Shown here piece after piece: positions 60,567-64,000 of a stretch of DNA of 64,000 bases. The DNA is taken from assembly GCF_013761175.1 (NCBI RefSeq), contig NZ_JACDUR010000003.1, positions 434,001 to 498,000 of the forward strand, in the 5' to 3' direction. The notes under the pieces were generated by a model. The model was not told where the DNA came from. It saw only the letters and a program-made list of their open reading frames with translations, and made no database searches. The position numbers and the translations under genes are program-made. Positions within the stretch are counted from its first letter, which is position 1; each line of letters begins with the position of its first letter. This DNA comes from Nonomuraea soli. Lineage in GTDB: Bacteria; Actinomycetota; Actinomycetes; Streptosporangiales; Streptosporangiaceae.

Positions 60567-61990
60567 AGCTCAACTCCGTGCGGGTACGCGCCACGCTCGC
60601 GGCGACGCTGGTCGTCGCGGTGGCCCTGCTCGTGGTGGCTTTCGTGCTGACGAGCTCGCTGCGTGGCACGTTGTGGAGCAGCGCCAACGCGCAGGCCACG
60701 CAGAAGGCGATGATGGCGGCCTCGGGGACGCTGGCCGTACGCACGACACCCGATGTCACCGTGGAGCGGGTCACGGGCGCGACGGCCGACGACGCGGGGG
60801 CGGGAATCGGGGCCACGGTCGATGACGCGGGTGTCGGTGCCGGGACCCCCGCCGACGACGCCGATGCCGTGATCGGTTTGACGCGCGTGCCGACCTACTA
60901 CGGCGCGATCTCTCCCGATGGCAACACGCTGTCGCTCGCCAAGCCGATCTACGACCCCGACATCGCCTACGCCAGGACGGCCGTGGTGCCCGCCCAGATG
61001 GCCGAGCCCGGCTACGCGGTGGCCCGCCTGAACGTCACAGAGCCCGCCGGCGAGACCATGACCGTCTTCGGCCGGGCCTCGCTCGACACCGCCGAGCGCA
61101 CCCTGGAGACGCTCAACACCGTCCTGCTGCCGGGCGTGCCGCTGCTGCTGTTCGTCGTGGCGGGCATGACCTGGTTCGCCGTCGGCCGCGCCCTGCGCCC
61201 GGTCGCCGCGATCCGGGGCAAGATGGCCGACATCACCGCCAGCGACCTGCACCAGCGTGTGCCCGTGCCGCCCTCCGACGACGAGATCGCCGCCCTGGCC
61301 GGCACCGTCAACGACACGCTCGACCGCCTGGAAAGCGCGGTGGAGCAGCACAAACGTTTCGTCGCCGACGCCGCGCACGAGCTGCGCAGCCCCATCGCGA
61401 CCCTGCGCGCCCGCCTGGAGCTGACCGGCGACCCCGACCTGGCCAAGGAGGCCCTGGCCGACGTGACGCGCCTGCAGACGCTCGCCTCCGACCTGCTCCT
61501 GCTGGCCCGCCTCGACGCGGGCGAGCCGCTGCGCGCCACGGAACTCGACCTGAGCCAGGCCGCGGCCGAGACCGCGGCGAGCTCCGGCAGGCGGCCCGGT
61601 GTCGAGGTCAAGCTCGACATCGAACCCGACGTGGTCATGCGAGGCTCTCGCGGTCATCTCGACAGGCTGGTCTCCAACCTGGTCGGCAACGCCGTACGGC
61701 ACGCCGACTCGATGGTGGTGGTGCGCGTCCACGAGCAGGCCGGCCAGGCCGTGCTGGAGGTGCTCGACGACGGGCCGGGCATCCCCGAGGAGTCACGCGA
61801 GGCGGTGTTCGACCGCTTCACCAGGCTCGACGAGGCCAGGGCCAGAGACGCCGGCGGGGCGGGGCTGGGGCTGCCGATCGCCCGCGACATCGCCGCGCTC
61901 CACGGCGGCACCCTGGTGGCCCAGGACGGCGGCTTCGTCGCCCGTTTTCCCTTGAACCACACGCGTGGTGCCGTACGTGAGGACGGTTGA
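60563..61990 (+). CDS. membrane sensor histidine kinase
   Basis: 475 aa. A first helix (VRATLAATLVVAVALLVVAFVL), an outer domain of about 170 residues with an Ala/Asp/Gly repeat region, and a second helix (VLLPGVPLLLFVVAGMTWF). HAMP, HisKA with VADAAHELRSPIATLRARL, and a HATPase with LVGNAVRHA, LDDGPGIP and GGAGLGLPIA follow. The outer repeat GATADDAGAGIGATVDDAG is unusual. It pairs with the response regulator upstream; a Rieske gene follows 10 bp later. Confidence 0.93.
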   Translation: MKLNSVRVRATLAATLVVAVALLVVAFVLTSSLRGTLWSSANAQATQKAMMAASGTLAVRTTPDVTVERVTGATADDAGAGIGATVDDAGVGAGTPADDADAVIGLTRVPTYYGAISPDGNTLSLAKPIYDPDIAYARTAVVPAQMAEPGYAVARLNVTEPAGETMTVFGRASLDTAERTLETLNTVLLPGVPLLLFVVAGMTWFAVGRALRPVAAIRGKMADITASDLHQRVPVPPSDDEIAALAGTVNDTLDRLESAVEQHKRFVADAAHELRSPIATLRARLELTGDPDLAKEALADVTRLQTLASDLLLLARLDAGEPLRATELDLSQAAAETAASSGRRPGVEVKLDIEPDVVMRGSRGHLDRLVSNLVGNAVRHADSMVVVRVHEQAGQAVLEVLDDGPGIPEESREAVFDRFTRLDEARARDAGGAGLGLPIARDIAALHGGTLVAQDGGFVARFPLNHTRGAVREDG

Positions 61991-62000
61991 GGAGGCAACC

Positions 62001-62378
62001 ATGCTCACACGCCGCGCAGTGATCATCAGAGGAGGAGCAGCCACCGCAGCCGGGGCTTCGGTGCTGTTCTTATGGGCGGAACCCGCGGAGGCGGGGCCGA
62101 TCCTGGCCAAGACCAAGAACATCCCCGTGGGCGGCGGGAAGGTGATCAAGGGCAAGTACGTCATCACCCGCCCGAGCAAGAAGGTCTTCCGCTGCTTCAC
62201 CGCCAAGTGCACCCACCAGGGCTGCACGGTCGCCGGTGTCAGCGGCGGCACCATCAACTGCCCGTGTCACGGCAGCAAGTTCAGCATCCGCACGGGAGCG
62301 GTCGTCAACGGCCCCGCCACCAGGAGCCTCGCCCGCAAGAAGATCACGGTGGCCAAGGGCGTGATCAGGCTGGCGTGA
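62001..62378 (+). CDS. Tat-exported Rieske [2Fe-2S] protein
   Basis: 125 aa. An N-terminal twin-arginine leader (MLTRRAVIIRGGAATAAG) and a Rieske domain with CTHQGC and CPCHGSKF as cluster ligands. It lacks the transmembrane helices of the cytochrome bc1 Rieske subunit, so it is a small exported redox carrier. GGAGG precedes the ATG. Its close spacing to the sensor kinase suggests cotranscription and a redox link. It overlaps the next gene by 14 bp, tail to tail. Confidence 0.9.
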   Translation: MLTRRAVIIRGGAATAAGASVLFLWAEPAEAGPILAKTKNIPVGGGKVIKGKYVITRPSKKVFRCFTAKCTHQGCTVAGVSGGTINCPCHGSKFSIRTGAVVNGPATRSLARKKITVAKGVIRLA

Positions 62379-63327
62379 GGGCCAGCACGTAGGCCGTGTT
62401 CCGGCGGTAGGTGCGGAACCCGGCTCTCTCATAGATGCCCGGGGCACCGGAAGGGCTGTCGGCGTCCACGTTCAGAGCGGCCTTGCCGAAACCCTGGGCC
62501 TGGAAGGCGGCCAGGGCGTGCGCGATCATCGAGCCCGCCACGCCCTTGCCACGCCACTCGCGCCGGGTGCCGATGAGGTGGATGTAGGCCTCCTTGACAC
62601 CCGTCGCGGCGGTGTCGGCCTCGTAGTGGGCGGTCAGCAGGATGCCGGCCACGTCGTCGCCGTCGAGCGCCAGGAAGGACGACTCCGGGGCGAAGGAACG
62701 GCCGCCGACGAAGTACGTCCACGTCTCCTCGGTCTGCGGCACGCTGCCCCAGTGGTCGGCGAAAGCCGCGTTGCGCACCGCCAGCGCGCCCAGGCTCAGC
62801 TCCGGGCGCCAGGTGACGATCTCGATGCCCTCGGGCACGGGCACCTCGGCGACCTCGCCCTTGAGCTCCTGCTCCATGTCGTAGAACCAGCGCACCGGCT
62901 TGAACCCGACCTGCTCCAGGAGGATCTGCTCGCCGTGGTTCTTCTCGAACGAGCCCGCGTGCAACTCCAGCGGGACCCCTGGATAGCGGCGCTCGCTCAG
63001 CGCGGGGGCGCGCTCGACCGCCCAGTCCAGCAGCCGCCTGCCGTACCCGCGCCTGCGGAAGTCGGGGTGGATGTCGCCGCCGATGAACATCCAGTGAGCC
63101 TGCTCGATCGTCTGCCTCGCGATCAGGTGCACGTAGCCGAGGATGCGCTCGCCGTCGCGCAGGGCCATGGTGCCTTCGTCGAGTTCGAGCAGGGGGTTGT
63201 CGAGGAACTCCGCCAGGTCCTCGGCTGAGTAGTTCTCGCCGGCCCTGTCGGCCGCTTCGATCTCGGCCGACAGGACGGCCATTGCCTGGGCGTCGTCCTT
63301 GGTGAGGGGGCTCCAGGTAAGGCTCAT
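62365..63327 (-). CDS. tandem-GNAT acetyltransferase
   Basis: 320 aa made of two GNAT folds, like mycothiol synthase MshD in layout. N-terminal domain: GGDIHPDFRRRGYGRRLLDWAVE. C-terminal domain: LIGTRREWRGKGVAGSMIAHALAAF. A PQTEETWTYFVGGRSFAPE stretch lies between β-strands. It resembles the adjacent gene downstream, a clear paralogue. The substrate may be mycothiol-like or an amino sugar; unproven. Confidence 0.88.
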   Translation of the reverse strand: MSLTWSPLTKDDAQAMAVLSAEIEAADRAGENYSAEDLAEFLDNPLLELDEGTMALRDGERILGYVHLIARQTIEQAHWMFIGGDIHPDFRRRGYGRRLLDWAVERAPALSERRYPGVPLELHAGSFEKNHGEQILLEQVGFKPVRWFYDMEQELKGEVAEVPVPEGIEIVTWRPELSLGALAVRNAAFADHWGSVPQTEETWTYFVGGRSFAPESSFLALDGDDVAGILLTAHYEADTAATGVKEAYIHLIGTRREWRGKGVAGSMIAHALAAFQAQGFGKAALNVDADSPSGAPGIYERAGFRTYRRNTAYVLALTPA

Positions 63328-63350
63328 GCCATGAAGGGTATTTCACCAGG

Positions 63351-64000
63351 TCAAATGATTTTCCTGACGTATACCGATCCTCGGTTGGTCACGTGGAATC
63401 CGGCCTTCTCGTACACGCGGACCGCTCCCGTGCCGTTGTCGGCGTCCACGCCGAGCTCGACGGTGGCGTAGCCCTGCTGGCGGTAGAAGTGCAGCGCGTG
63501 GCCCAGCAGGGCGCCGGCCACTCCCCGGCCGCGCCACTCGGCCAGGGTCCCGACGATCGCGATCCACACGTACGGCGAGCCGCCGGGGGTCGTGTGCTCC
63601 TGCGCCATCACGATGCCCACCACACGCCGCCCGTCTTGCTCGGCACGGGCCGCACCTTGGCCCTCCACGGCCGTGTCCCGCCCGTCACGGGCCGCGTCTT
63701 CCCCTTCGCGAACCGGACCTCCGCCTCCCCCTTCACAAGCCAGGAAGGAGCCCTGTGGCAGGAAGTGCCGCCCCGTGACGTAGTGGCGCCAGCTCTCCTC
63801 GGTGTGCGGCACCGAGCCCCAGTGATCGCTGAACGACTCGTTGCGTACGGCACGCGCCCCGGCGTCCAGCTCGGGCGACCACGGCACGATCTCCAGCCCC
63901 TCGGGCGGATTCGTCCGAGGCAGCGAGCCCGACAGGTCCGCCTCCATGTCCAGGAACGACCGGCTCTTGACGAACCCCAGGCTCAGCGCCAACGCCGCCC
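63351..64000 (-). CDS. tandem-GNAT acetyltransferase paralogue, 5' part cut by window edge
   Basis: At least 216 residues of the C-terminal half are present. The frame runs off the window at 64000 (residues AALALSLGFVKSRSFLDMEADL align with the middle of the neighbour). IVGTLAEWRGRGVAGALLGHALHFY is the acetyl-CoA loop. Between SFLACEG and GRRVVGIVMAQEH it carries an inserted acidic/Arg/Gly-rich stretch of about 30 residues absent from the neighbour. The TTG at 63992 is not the true start. Confidence 0.85.
   Translation of the reverse strand, partial: AALALSLGFVKSRSFLDMEADLSGSLPRTNPPEGLEIVPWSPELDAGARAVRNESFSDHWGSVPHTEESWRHYVTGRHFLPQGSFLACEGGGGGPVREGEDAARDGRDTAVEGQGAARAEQDGRRVVGIVMAQEHTTPGGSPYVWIAIVGTLAEWRGRGVAGALLGHALHFYRQQGYATVELGVDADNGTGAVRVYEKAGFHVTNRGSVYVRKII

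Overview
The window is high-GC DNA from a filamentous actinomycete. Streptosporangiales (a Nonomuraea-like genome) is my best guess, from the gene content: mycothiol-type tandem GNAT enzymes, a bacterial proteasome activator, CrgA, class E sortase, a PASTA kinase operon, many GTG starts and apparently leaderless promoters. The run tRNA-Leu / fhaA-fhaB-pstP-rodA-pbpA-pknA-pknB / pabA / sortase / crgA / rhomboid / ppiA is the block that lies close to oriC in many actinobacteria. This window is therefore probably origin-proximal, although oriC itself is not in it.

Layout. 1-5.8 kb: a cut zinc-knuckle gene, then a minus-strand mini-operon carrier protein - glycosyltransferase - stand-alone adenylation domain (glycine-like specificity code), a TetR/GNAT operon and a divergent MFS exporter. 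6-12.1 kb: an M15 peptidase lipoprotein and a glycine-zipper membrane protein. They are followed by the most striking locus: a Family 2B encapsulin with a cyclic-nucleotide-binding-like insertion, a two-domain terpene synthase whose second domain has lost both metal-binding motifs, a second shorter encapsulin without the insertion, and a Nudix-NYN protein, all on one strand with 2-10 bp spacing or overlap. 12.1-18.5 kb: a BtrH-like protein, DUF998, a STAS protein, tRNA-Ser(UGA), a MinD/ParA-like ATPase, a quinone oxidoreductase and an orphan TnpB element abutting its stop codon. 18.6-33 kb: proteasome activator, HAD phosphatase, cold-shock protein, serS-pheA-DUF4446-GT87, other envelope glycosyltransferases, STAS and RsbW-type signalling proteins, an orphan response regulator and a YidC paralogue. 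33-45 kb: a PAS/GAF histidine kinase, Ogt, a TPP-riboswitch-controlled NCS1 transporter, rhodanese, an Fpg-type glycosylase, GPP34, an LCP ligase, a CNNM/CBS pair and a large TPR-like membrane protein. 45-58 kb: the growth and division kinase operon and its neighbours. 58-64 kb: a lipocalin-like protein behind a promoter with a palindrome in its spacer, a two-component system followed by a Rieske protein, and two tandem-GNAT acetyltransferases, the last cut by the window edge.

Working together: the 45-56 kb genes couple Ser/Thr phosphorylation (PknA, PknB, PstP, FHA readers) to peptidoglycan synthesis (RodA, PbpA) and septation (CrgA). The 7-12 kb genes look like one translationally coupled unit that would make a protein shell of two related subunits loaded with a sesquiterpene-synthase-like enzyme. 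Apart from that locus, the orphan A-GT-PCP cassette, the TnpB element and some regulatory dyads, the window is ordinary actinomycete chromosome. All functional statements come from reading motifs by eye; no database search was run.
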